From the NCBI RefSeq assembly GCF_014203225.1, contig NZ_JACHIO010000004.1:186001-250000 (forward strand): a stretch of DNA of 64,000 bases. Reading direction: 5' to 3'. The stretch comes from Granulicella mallensis (GTDB lineage Bacteria; Acidobacteriota; Terriglobia; Terriglobales; Acidobacteriaceae). Of the stretch, positions 35,701-42,775 are shown piece after piece. The position numbers and the translations under genes were made by a program. The notes under the pieces were generated by a model that saw nothing but the letters and a program-made list of their open reading frames with translations, was not told the origin of the DNA and did no database searches. Within the stretch, counting starts at the first letter, position 1, and each line of letters starts with the position of its first letter.

Positions 35701-36169
35701 CTCGTCGACGGCAATCGCCTTCTCGGGTCTTCCTGTCACGATCACTGCGAACGACAATAGCAATACCGGCAACTATGGTACCGGCGCGCGAGCGAACCAG
35801 TATCGTCCACTGAAGATCGTCAACCGCAGCGTTGCGCATTGGTTCGGTACCGACCCCTCCGCAACGCCCTGCCAAACCACCGACAACGGAGTCTGCGCTT
35901 ACGGCGTGGCGCTGCCTAACACCTTCGGCACAGCCCACGTCGGTACGGAGCGGGCTCCGGGCTTCGAGCAGATCGACAGCTCGCTCTTCAAGGACTTCCA
36001 CATCACCAACGCCCAGTCGATCGGGTTCCGTGTGGATGCCTTCAACATCTTCAACTTCGTCAGCTACGATAACCCCTCCAGCAGTGTGAACAATACGAAC
36101 TTCGGCCAGATCACCAGCAGCAAGAACGGGCCGCGGACGCTACAGTTCGCACTGCACTACGCGTTCTAA
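32768..36169 (+). CDS. TonB-dependent receptor with carboxypeptidase-regulatory domain
   Basis: This is an 1133-residue outer-membrane receptor. Signal peptide MKKKLFQYLAGCVLALL...AAFAQ; CarboxypepD_reg domain at about 28-110 (GSISGTVFDPSGAAVPGASV, GPYTLEVQAKGF); plug with LNGRNFSSLTLFQPG, FNSGVVTINGNRAQDNTYTLDG and APAQYGNVNGGDIVSVLKSGTN; beta-barrel to the C-terminal HYAF. This is the large 'Oar-like' class abundant in Acidobacteriota, presumed to import complex carbohydrates or peptides. ATG follows AGTGAGGATTTTGC. A terminator from the recurrent family lies just downstream. Confidence 0.9.
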   Translation: MKKKLFQYLAGCVLALLVGLPAAFAQTVTGSISGTVFDPSGAAVPGASVTAINVGTGVHTPTTSNADGVYAIRFLPIGPYTLEVQAKGFAKFSIPQFTLEINQNAKLDAHVNLGTSTSVEVQEDVAPILDTTDATLGLSLDATAINTIPLNGRNFSSLTLFQPGAVSTAPTGLTGNNAIQRNAFNSGVVTINGNRAQDNTYTLDGISIDETQNNLIGYNPSPDALQEVRVISANAPAQYGNVNGGDIVSVLKSGTNQFHGSLYDYVEDQNFTANTWSNNFQGVAKTPYTQNTFGGTLGGPILKDKLFFFIDYTGTRNHSGGFGAASVLSAAERQGNFSAAAGLGYQIVDPQNGYKPFPGGIIPVTNPVVQYLINNPQFYPLPNHTSTDGLDQNNFIGPTNNFVTNDQGDVKIQYNLRATDQITAFYSQGIATGGSVAVLPITFPIANSYPDKIGGVTWTHTFSPNIVNEARFGFTRIRWDSNIPTDSTGAFGLQGDHVVGIPTPAPQQFVGFTFQGTSEVTGVGDPAAPQQLRDNTFSLHDDLTIQRGRHLFTVGAQLLRYQQNFTQFGGGGQLGTYNFSGQNTSLPSASLQYGPADWLVDRANSQAISLSNGFFGERQVRLAGYVQDDWKVTDKLTLNLGIRYEYDSPFTEVHDRIANVILGGPQQGLVEYAGSVPAGAPAGSFTCSNAACYQPTYTEFQPRIGFAYQVNPRIVFRGGYGTTSFLEGSSSLAANAPFTTAFSINSTAPVSQTNPGNFFAETNGFQVGAPGQSNNASYTAYNQNYRQAYVQEFNFNNEIQLNNSTSIQFGYVGELSQRLIDYRNGNQLTPAQAASLTAQGLNSGSPAASIPVADRAPLFNLVGENGTVETFDTEGVATYNALQITMRHRVSKGFQATINYTWAKSLTDTNGNFGAADSSGPNGIQDGYNIHGDYGPSELDVRHNLAANGSYKIPFGRGEIFGSHTNRALDLIAGGWTLSSTAIAFSGLPVTITANDNSNTGNYGTGARANQYRPLKIVNRSVAHWFGTDPSATPCQTTDNGVCAYGVALPNTFGTAHVGTERAPGFEQIDSSLFKDFHITNAQSIGFRVDAFNIFNFVSYDNPSSSVNNTNFGQITSSKNGPRTLQFALHYAF

Positions 36170-36195
36170 CTGTTTCGACGTTACAAAGAACGACA

Positions 36196-36226
36196 CACAA
36201 ACGCCCGCAAATCGCGGGCGTTTGTG
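36196..36226 (+). terminator. Recurrent terminator hairpin, copy 3
   Basis: Arms CACAAACGCCCGC and GCGGGCGTTTGTG. The A-to-C change in the left arm is matched by T-to-G on the right, so pairing is kept relative to the other copies. It lies 26 bases after the receptor stop. Confidence 0.75.
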
Positions 36227-36391
36227 CGTTTGGATGCGAGTAAAAGCGGAATGGAGAATCCTCTGTCGGATGCACGTCACAGAGTGCGGCGCCGCTGTAT
36301 CCATATCCCGCGGCAGGAGTCGAGTTACAAGACTCGCGGGCCTGACACTTTGCTGGACCGGATTACTGACGAGAAGACGACTTATGGGTAC
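36227..36391. other. Gene-free stretch, partly repeated near tRNA-Ser
   Basis: Bases 36227-36292 (TTTGGATGCGAGTAAAAGCGG onward, in part) match 12680-12735 with scattered differences. Nothing else is seen. Confidence 0.45.
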
Positions 36392-36673
36392 TAGGTAGTG
36401 TCTGACGAATCTGAGATAGCGGCTTTTGCTTTTGTCTTTGCTTCTGAGATAGGTCCGGGCTTCAGCCCGGACATTCAAGACAGGCGATAAATGGGCTTCA
36501 GCCCCTGGGATAGGCTCTCCTCTCGGCAAGCAAAAAATGCCAAGGGGGAGGAAGGCTTGTCCCAGGGGCTGAAGCCCCCCTTCGTATTGGTCCCGTAATA
36601 CCCGGGCTAAAGCCCGGACCTATCTCAGAGACAACAGCAAAAGCGTACTTGTCGATTCGTCAGACACTACCTA
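36392..36673. mobile_element. MITE-like element, copy 1
   Basis: Terminal inverted repeats TAGGTAGTGTCTGACGAAT and ATTCGTCAGACACTACCTA bound 282 bp with no transposase. The ends read TA|GGTAGTG...CACTACC|TA, consistent with a TA target site as in IS630/mariner elements. The interior has GGTCCGGGCTTCAGCCCGGAC-like palindromes (two, of opposite order). A second copy is at 50097-50354 and a single end is at 37390. Confidence 0.6.
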
Positions 36674-36813
36674 ATGCGCTAGACGTTAGTGGCAGAAATG
36701 AACCCAGTTCTGCGACAGGGTTTTAAGTCTTTGGAGGCCTTGAATCTAGAGCCTTCTAATTTCGTCTCAAGAACTTACCCTTTGCGGGATATCGCGATAG
36801 ACAGATGCACGTG

Positions 36814-37167
36814 CTAGCTAGCTTGTCCCTGGCGTATCTCGTCTGGATAATAGAATGCCTGTATCGCTTTAATCTGTCCGCCTACGATGTGAATTCGGTC
36901 GCAAACGTGATCCACCCCGTTGACTGTCTCCATGTCAAAGACGGTCGCGACATAATCTCCTTCGACGATATGCTGCTTTAACTGAATACCCTTAACCATA
37001 GGGAGAATATGGGTGAGAAATCCAAATACAGTTGGCCGCCCCGTCAACTTTGGCATGCGAGGGCCTTCAAATATTACGTCTTCGGCAAAGGGCACCTTCG
37101 ACAAGTCTTTTGTTACAAAACAATCCAAATAAGCTTCAACCGCAGCGACCTTCTGTTCTCTCGACAT
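36814..37167 (-). CDS. SnoaL-like / NTF2-fold protein
   Basis: The product is 117 residues from ATG 37167, chosen for the GGGGAGAA ribosome site over a start 21 bases upstream. The N-terminal helix (REQKVAAVEAYLDCFVTKDLS), the FAEDVIFEGPRMPKLTGRPTVFGFL strand pattern and the final RIHIVGGQIKAIQAFYYPDE are typical of the small NTF2/SnoaL fold (cone-shaped pocket, used for isomerases, cyclases or simple binding). No catalytic Asp/His pair can be fixed. It stands alone between repeats. Confidence 0.7.
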   Translation of the reverse strand: MSREQKVAAVEAYLDCFVTKDLSKVPFAEDVIFEGPRMPKLTGRPTVFGFLTHILPMVKGIQLKQHIVEGDYVATVFDMETVNGVDHVCDRIHIVGGQIKAIQAFYYPDEIRQGQAS

Positions 37168-37388
37168 GGATTCTCCCCGTTCACACATGATCTCAGACGC
37201 GATAACTTAGAACCAATCATCCGGGTTTTCGGACGAGTAATCGTATTGACGCGTGTCCCGAGACTTACCCTTTTCGGGACGTTACAGTTTTAGGCTTGAG
37301 CCGCCAGTTTCCATCCTCACCATGCTCTATGGATCATTGCGTGTACAACTTTCGAGTTGGCGACCAGCCCGCAGCCTGGGAATGGGGA

Positions 37389-37409
37389 CTAGGTAGTGCC
37401 TGACGAATC
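37389..37409. repeat. Solo MITE end inside the acetyltransferase gene
   Basis: CTAGGTAGTGCCTGACGAAT matches the left ends at 36391 and 50096, but no partner end follows nearby. It supplies the stop codon of the GNAT gene. Confidence 0.6.
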
Positions 37410-37916
37410 GACGATCTTTTTCAGGTCTGGCCATCCAAGAGCCACCTCACAAAGTGAGGCACCGCCAATCTCAATCTGCTTGCTCTCCAACCGTTGCGCA
37501 CCGGCCTTCTCGTAGAAGTGAACCGCCGGATTTTGTTCAAGCACCCACACGAGCATGTTGGTGAAGTCTTTCGCGAGCAATGACGCAGCGAGTACGCCGA
37601 CTAACTCTCGACCGATCCCTTTTCCCTGCGCCGCCTGGAGCAGGTAGATCGCATACATCTCAGCCTGATAGTCGCCCAACGGCTCACGAAGAGGGCCCCC
37701 GCTGGCGAAGCCCACTACGACTCCCTCGACCTCAGCGACATAAACAGAGATATCGCGCTGAAGCCATTCCTGCCATAAGGGAATGCGTTCGGCCTCGTTC
37801 AAAGAGGCGAGGTACTCTGCGGGTACAAGTCCGGCATAGGTCGTAAGCCAGCTTTGTACATGCACGTGCGATATAGCCGCTGCATCTTTTACTTCGGCAT
37901 TCCTGATCAGAGCCAT
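37389..37916 (-). CDS. GNAT-family N-acetyltransferase
   Basis: The product is 175 residues from ATG 37916 (GAGGTG 6 bases upstream; an in-frame GTG 6 bases earlier is less likely). GNAT core: N-terminal IRNAEVKDAAAISHVHVQSW, the beta-bulge strand AEMYAIYLL followed by the acetyl-CoA loop QAAQGKGIGRELV (Q/RxxGxG/A), and C-terminal NPAVHFYEKAGAQR. The substrate is unknown. The last codons (VDSSGTT and stop) are encoded by a MITE-like terminal repeat, TAGGTAGTGCCTGACGAAT in complement, so the natural C-terminus has probably been replaced. Confidence 0.82.
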   Translation of the reverse strand: MALIRNAEVKDAAAISHVHVQSWLTTYAGLVPAEYLASLNEAERIPLWQEWLQRDISVYVAEVEGVVVGFASGGPLREPLGDYQAEMYAIYLLQAAQGKGIGRELVGVLAASLLAKDFTNMLVWVLEQNPAVHFYEKAGAQRLESKQIEIGGASLCEVALGWPDLKKIVDSSGTT

Positions 37917-37976
37917 ACGCACACCTCGTATCCGATATTTATTGTGTGCAGTGTAGCCTAGAATGGGTCACTGCCT

Positions 37977-38798
37977 ATGAGTCGGCTGATGGAAGCTCAC
38001 GATGACGAACTCACGAAATTCGAGGCGAGCGGCGCCGCGCCGCTTCCAGCCACGGACGAGTTAGGTTCTATCGAGAACGACGGAGCCCGGATCTGGTACA
38101 GCGCTTACGGTATCGGCTCACCTGTCGTCCTGTTGCATGGCGGCCTGGGACACAGTGGCAATTGGGGATATCAAGTCCCCACTCTGATCGCGAACGGCTA
38201 TCGTGTCATTGTGATCGACAGTCGTGGCCACGGCCGCAGCACTCGCGATGAACAGCCGTACTCCTATGAACTAATGGCCTCTGACGTTCTGGCCGTGATG
38301 AACGCATTGCATTTGGATCGGGCCGTTCTGGTGGGTTGGAGTGACGGCGCGTGCACCGCGTTAATCCTTGCGGCGAACGATCCTGCGCGCGTTGCAGGTG
38401 TCTTCTTTTTCGCCTGCAACATGGACCCGACGGGTGTGAAACAGTTTGAGCCCACACCGGCACTGGACCGCTGCTTCTCGCGCCACACGGCAGACTACAA
38501 ACAGCTTTCAGCGACACCGGAGCGGTTTCAGCAGTTTGTGGAAGACGTCAGCCTGATGCAGCGGACACAACCGAATTATTCCGCGCAGGACCTTGCGAAG
38601 ATCCATGTGCCCGTTAGGATCGTGCAAAGCGAGAGAGACGAGTTCATCCAACGCGAGCATGCAGAGTACCTGGCCCGCACCATTCCGGATGCGTCCTTTC
38701 TCCTTCTCCATGGAGTGAGCCACTTCGCTCCGTTGCAGCGTCCCGAGCAGTTCAATACGGCGATGCTTGCGTTCCTAGACGAAATCTATGGCGACTAA
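37977..38798 (+). CDS. Alpha/beta-fold hydrolase
   Basis: The product is 273 residues without a signal peptide. The oxyanion motif LLHGGLGHSGNW, the strand VIVIDSRGHGRST, the nucleophile elbow GWSDGA (Ser), the acid loop ERDEF and the catalytic His in HGVSHFAP are all in place. It therefore looks active; esterase, lactonase or haloperoxidase-like activity cannot be told apart. It is followed by a LysR regulator on the same strand, separated by 90 bases. Confidence 0.85.
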   Translation: MSRLMEAHDDELTKFEASGAAPLPATDELGSIENDGARIWYSAYGIGSPVVLLHGGLGHSGNWGYQVPTLIANGYRVIVIDSRGHGRSTRDEQPYSYELMASDVLAVMNALHLDRAVLVGWSDGACTALILAANDPARVAGVFFFACNMDPTGVKQFEPTPALDRCFSRHTADYKQLSATPERFQQFVEDVSLMQRTQPNYSAQDLAKIHVPVRIVQSERDEFIQREHAEYLARTIPDASFLLLHGVSHFAPLQRPEQFNTAMLAFLDEIYGD

Positions 38799-38888
38799 CC
38801 GATAAGAACGGTCCCCGAGACGGGGCCGAGGCAGACGGCATCGCGGAAGAGATTCGTCTCTATACTGGCATGTGGAGGCACCACGCAC

Positions 38889-39791
38889 ATGGACGCAGAT
38901 GATTTGAGGATTGTGGAAGCCGTGGCAAGAATCGGCAGCATGAACCGGGCGGCTGCCGAACTGAACATGGTGCAATCGAATGTTACCGCCCGCGTTCGAC
39001 TCCTGGAGGAAGAGCTCGGCGTTCAACTATTCGTCAGGCATAGCCGCGGCGTGGAACCGAGTGAAGCCGGACTGCGCCTCCTTTCTTACGGGGAGCAGAT
39101 ACATTCCCTGTTCCAGCAAGCCATCACAGCGGTCAAAGAAGATGGAACTCCAAAAGGCAAACTGAGTATCGGAATGATGGAGACCACGGCTGGACTGCGG
39201 CTACCCGCACTCGTAGCCCAATACGCGCAGGAGTATCCGAGGGTCGAGCTGGCCATCATGACGGGTACTACGTCATCTCTGATCCAGCAGGTGGCGGAAA
39301 ACGAGTTGGATGGTGCTTTTGTGGCCGGCCCTATTCATCATCAAGAACTGAGCGAGGAACCACTCTTCTTCGAAGACCTTGTTCTCGTAAGCTCTTTATC
39401 CATACGGAAATTCGATGACCTAGCCAAAGTTGAAAATCTCAAAGCCATTGTGTTTCGACAGGGTTGTTCTTACCGTCAGAGACTCAGCTCTATCCTCGAT
39501 GGGCTGGATATTCGTCATACGGTGATGGAATTTTCCTCTCTCGATGCAATCATTACCTGCATCACTGCAGGCGTTGGGATCACGCTGCTACCGAAGACGT
39601 TGGTGGAGAGACTCTGGGTAGATCAGTCCGTCACGGTGCATGAGCTACCAGCGGATCAGGCGCGGGTAGAGACTGTATTTGTTAGACGGCACGATCATTA
39701 TCCGACGAGCGCACTCAACGCCTTCCTGAGAATGAGCCGCGAGATCTCGGACGTTGCGATCCTCGATCGGCAATTGCAAGCTATCGACTAA
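38889..39791 (+). CDS. LysR-family transcriptional regulator
   Basis: The product is 300 residues. The N-terminal winged helix (LRIVEAVARIGSMNRAAAELNMVQSNVTARVRLLEEELG, residues 6-44 in outline) is the standard LysR DNA-binding domain, followed by a linker helix and a periplasmic-binding-like effector domain (KGKLSIGMMETTAGLRLPAL onward). GGAGG lies 11 bases before the ATG. It precedes an SDR and a RidA gene and follows an alpha/beta hydrolase; any of these may be targets. Confidence 0.9.
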   Translation: MDADDLRIVEAVARIGSMNRAAAELNMVQSNVTARVRLLEEELGVQLFVRHSRGVEPSEAGLRLLSYGEQIHSLFQQAITAVKEDGTPKGKLSIGMMETTAGLRLPALVAQYAQEYPRVELAIMTGTTSSLIQQVAENELDGAFVAGPIHHQELSEEPLFFEDLVLVSSLSIRKFDDLAKVENLKAIVFRQGCSYRQRLSSILDGLDIRHTVMEFSSLDAIITCITAGVGITLLPKTLVERLWVDQSVTVHELPADQARVETVFVRRHDHYPTSALNAFLRMSREISDVAILDRQLQAID

Positions 39792-39963
39792 AACGATAGC
39801 GGGTATCAGAATAAATCGGGCCTCATAGTCATCTTCTTTCGCATCTATATTGCAGCTTGAACGCAGCAGGTAGCCGCACCAACATGCGGCATCGCCAACA
39901 TCGAGGAAGCATCCTGATGTTGCAGCTGCGGCGCTGGCAGCATTGATTTCGATAGGAGCAATT

Positions 39964-40686
39964 ATGGCAAGCAAAGGAACAGTGATCGTAACGGGTGGCT
40001 CACAAGGTATCGGAGCTGCTGTGGTTCAAGGATTTTTGGATCGCGGATATTCCGTCGTCGCAACTTCGCGAAAGATTACCCAGGCTGGACTAAGCCCCTC
40101 TCCGAACCTCGCGCTGGTTGACGGAGACATCGGCCAGGCCGCTACGGCTCAAAAAGTGGCCGACACCGCGGTTCAGAAGTTTGGCTCGATTGATGCCCTT
40201 GTCAACAACGCCGGCATCTTCTTCGCAAAGCCTTTCACCGATTACACCGCTGACGATTTCCGCGCTCTCGTCGCGACGAATCTCGAAGGCTACATCTATA
40301 TCACTCAGCTCGCGGTCAAGCAGATGCTCGCTCAGAAGTCGGGTGGAAGCGTCGTGGCCATCACGTCATCGCTGGTTGAAAATCCCAACAGTAGTTTGCC
40401 GGTATCCCTGCCGATGATCACGAAGGGCGGTCTCGAGGCCATCACACGCAACCTGGCCTCGGAGTATTCGAAGGAGCACATCCGCTTCAATGCGGTCGCG
40501 CCCGGTAGCGTCGACACGCCTCTTCACAAGGACAACCCGAAGGATTTCCTGAAGACCTTGTCGCCAATGGGCACAATCGCTACTTCGGAGGAGATCGCAA
40601 GCGCAGTCGTCTATCTCACCGAATCGCGCCAGATCACAGGGGAGGTGCTGCACGTGGACGGCGGTGCGCACAACGGCAAATGGTAA
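39964..40686 (+). CDS. SDR-family oxidoreductase lacking the usual catalytic Tyr
   Basis: The product is 240 residues; ATG 39964 has AGGAG upstream. The cofactor motif TGGSQGIG is at residues 10-17, NNAG at 81-84 and VAPGSVDTP later, a classical SDR. In the usual S...YxxxK site the lysine is K154 and S135/S136 are present, but the residue four before K154 is proline (SLPMITK), not tyrosine. It may be a natural SDR subfamily with another proton donor, or it may not be a dehydrogenase. Its stop overlaps the start of a RidA gene. Confidence 0.85.
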   Translation: MASKGTVIVTGGSQGIGAAVVQGFLDRGYSVVATSRKITQAGLSPSPNLALVDGDIGQAATAQKVADTAVQKFGSIDALVNNAGIFFAKPFTDYTADDFRALVATNLEGYIYITQLAVKQMLAQKSGGSVVAITSSLVENPNSSLPVSLPMITKGGLEAITRNLASEYSKEHIRFNAVAPGSVDTPLHKDNPKDFLKTLSPMGTIATSEEIASAVVYLTESRQITGEVLHVDGGAHNGKW

Positions 40687-41168
40687 GCCCGAGCAGTCCG
40701 CAGCCAGCCAGCGCGGAGCGCCGGTTGCGGGACCTTGGGATTGTGCTCCCGAAGGCTCCCCACCCGCTTGGGGCATACGTCGAGGCCGTCCAGTCTGGCA
40801 ATCTGCTCTTCCTCAGCGGAATGCTGCCGGTCAAGGATGGCAAGCTTCAATTCGTCGGGCGGCTAGGGAAAGAGCTCGACGAATCTGCTGGCCAGGAAGC
40901 ATTACGAACTGCAACCCTGAATGTTCTTTCAGCAGCGAAGGCGCACGTAGGGTCGCTGGACCGTGTGACGAGGGTTGTTAGCGTGAAGGTCTACATGGCA
41001 ACAGAAGGAGACTTTTACAACCAGCCTATCGTTGCGGACGCCGCATCGGAGATTCTCCGCGATGTGTTTGGAGAGGACAAGATGTCCGTGCGGTCCGTAT
41101 TAGGAGTGGCCGCCTTGCCTCTCGGTACGCCGGTCATGCTTGAGGTAATGTTCGAGGTCGAGTCATAA
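40680..41168 (+). CDS. RidA/YjgF-family protein
   Basis: The product is 162 residues with a short N-terminal extension. The family core reads VQSGNLLFLSGMLP, then ATLNVLSAAKAHVGSLDRVTRVVSVKVYM and SVRSVLGVAALPLGTPVMLEVMFEV, which contains the conserved arginine of the trimer cleft. RidA proteins hydrolyse reactive enamine/imine intermediates. It overlaps the SDR gene by 7 bases, so the two are translationally coupled, and the pair sits behind a LysR regulator. Confidence 0.88.
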   Translation: MVSPSSPQPASAERRLRDLGIVLPKAPHPLGAYVEAVQSGNLLFLSGMLPVKDGKLQFVGRLGKELDESAGQEALRTATLNVLSAAKAHVGSLDRVTRVVSVKVYMATEGDFYNQPIVADAASEILRDVFGEDKMSVRSVLGVAALPLGTPVMLEVMFEVES

Positions 41169-41275
41169 GAAGGCGGGAGCTAAGCTCCCGCCTCCTTCGC
41201 TGCGTAGAAATGATCAGCGAGAGCGAAACTGATTTCTGCACGAGTAAGGCCAAAGGTTGAGAAGCGTGTTTCTCG

Positions 41276-41848
41276 TTACCTATTTAGCGTGTTGTAGTCC
41301 GTCGGCACTTGCGCAGCAGGAGCGTAGGTCAAGCGAATCACGTCTTCGGCGATTAGTTCGTTCGCAACTAATCGGAGCGACGGCAGGGGGCCCGAGAAAA
41401 ATGGCTTGCCGCTACCAAGCACGACAGGGTGCAGGTAGAGTCGATATTCATCAATGAGACCAAGGTCGGTGAGGGCTCCAGCCAGGTCCGGGCCCCCGGC
41501 TTCAATTTCCCCAACGAGCTGTGCCTTCAGTCCTCGTATCAACGCGTCGATGTCATCGGCGACAAGAGTTGCATTGGGCCCGACCGACTTCAACGAGCGC
41601 GACACAACCCACTTTGGTTGACTACGCCATGCAGCCGCGTATTCATGTTCTTCCGCGCCCCAGTCCGCATGGTTTTCATCCCAATAACGCATGATATGGT
41701 ACATGCGGCGACCGTACACCATGCCCGAAAGTCCGCGCACATCCTCGATGAAGTGACGAAAGAGCGCGGGGCGAGGTACAAATTTCTCGTGGTCGTGGTC
41801 GACATAGCCGTCCAGCGACTGGTTCAATGCATAGACGAGTTTTGCCAA
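41276..41848 (-). CDS. RibD C-terminal/dihydrofolate-reductase-like protein
   Basis: The product is 190 residues from TTG 41848, chosen because GGAGGT is 7 bases upstream and the family start (AKLVYALNQSLDGYVD) follows directly. Later family segments are MVYGRRMYHIM, KWVVSRSLKSV, EIEAGGPDLAGALTDLGLIDEYRLYLHPVVLGSGKPFF. The domain is NADPH-dependent in RibD and DHFR; these small stand-alone homologues have no settled substrate. An isolated gene. Confidence 0.83.
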   Translation of the reverse strand: MAKLVYALNQSLDGYVDHDHEKFVPRPALFRHFIEDVRGLSGMVYGRRMYHIMRYWDENHADWGAEEHEYAAAWRSQPKWVVSRSLKSVGPNATLVADDIDALIRGLKAQLVGEIEAGGPDLAGALTDLGLIDEYRLYLHPVVLGSGKPFFSGPLPSLRLVANELIAEDVIRLTYAPAAQVPTDYNTLNR

Positions 41849-42016
41849 GCTACAGACCTCCAAGCCAGATATCAGAACACCTCTGAGGCGAGGTTACATA
41901 AAGGTTAAACTCGCCGCAATGCCTTTACCGACTGATCGCTGACGCTAAGTGCGTTTCACAGGACTCATCCGCACCTCAAAGACGCCCGCAGTCACAGAGG
42001 ATGTTCCGTCGTCGAA

Positions 42017-42439
42017 CTATCCGATCTTCAAAGGGCCGACGACCTTGTAATGGTTGAGGAAGACGCCGGTCCGGGTTGTTTTTGTGCTGAGGAGTTCGAA
42101 GGTGCGTGGTGGCGTTCCTTCTCTAAAGAAGCGTTTTCCTGTACCCAGGAGGACCGGGTAGACGACCAGCAGAACTTCGTCCACAAGCCCATGTTCGAGT
42201 AGCGGCGATGTCAGTGTGGAGCTGCCGCAGAGGATAAGGTCCGGGCCGGCCTGTGACTTGATGCGGCGAATGCCCTCGACGAGGTCCGGTCCAACGGCCT
42301 CGAACGGGCCCCATTCAAGGCTGTCCGGCCTGTGGGTCACACACAGACCGAAGAGAAAGGACGCGACCCTTGGGCGAGAGTGATGGAAGGACTGCAGCGG
42401 TTTCATGGAAGGAGAGATGTGGGCACTCATGGCCTTCAA
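42017..42439 (-). pseudogene. Truncated RibD/DHFR-like gene
   Basis: About 140 codons retain the C-terminal two-thirds of the family (VGPDLVEGIRRIKSQAG, LILCGSSTLTSPLLEHGLVDEVLLVVYPVLLGTGKRFF, GVFLNHYKV). The N-terminal strand and the nucleotide-binding SLDG segment are missing; in their place are about 35 unrelated residues. It lies just upstream of another broken locus. Probably a pseudogene. Confidence 0.6.
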
Positions 42440-42546
42440 TCTGGCAGCTTCCGTCGCGAAATGCGTCGTATCGGCCCGTAAGAAGGGGTTACATGCGGGG
42501 ATAAGCCCTTCAACGAATGTTAACGTCCGATGATTAACCTCTGGTT

Positions 42547-42775
42547 ATGATCCGAAACGGTGAAGTTGACGCTCAGATGGGCCGCATCCTGAAGTCGTCG
42601 ATCTTTGCCAGTGCCGCGCGGTCAAGGCAGTTTCTCGAGTTCTGTGTCGGAAGGGCGGTGCGTGGTGAGGTTTCCGATCTCAAGGAGACCACGATTGCCG
42701 TCGAGGTCTTTCTGCGCGCTACCGACTACGATCCGAAGAGCGACCCGATCGTGCGGGTGCACGCCCGGCGAGTAC
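42547..42775 (+). pseudogene. N-terminal fragment of a TolB/CadC-type regulator
   Basis: About 76 codons match the N-terminal domain common in acidobacterial transcriptional regulators: GRILKSSIFASAARSRQFL, LKETTIAVEVFLRATDYDPKSDPIVRVHARRVR. The match stops abruptly at about 42775 where the other frame becomes a TonB-dependent receptor. No DNA-binding or TPR region remains. Confidence 0.6.
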
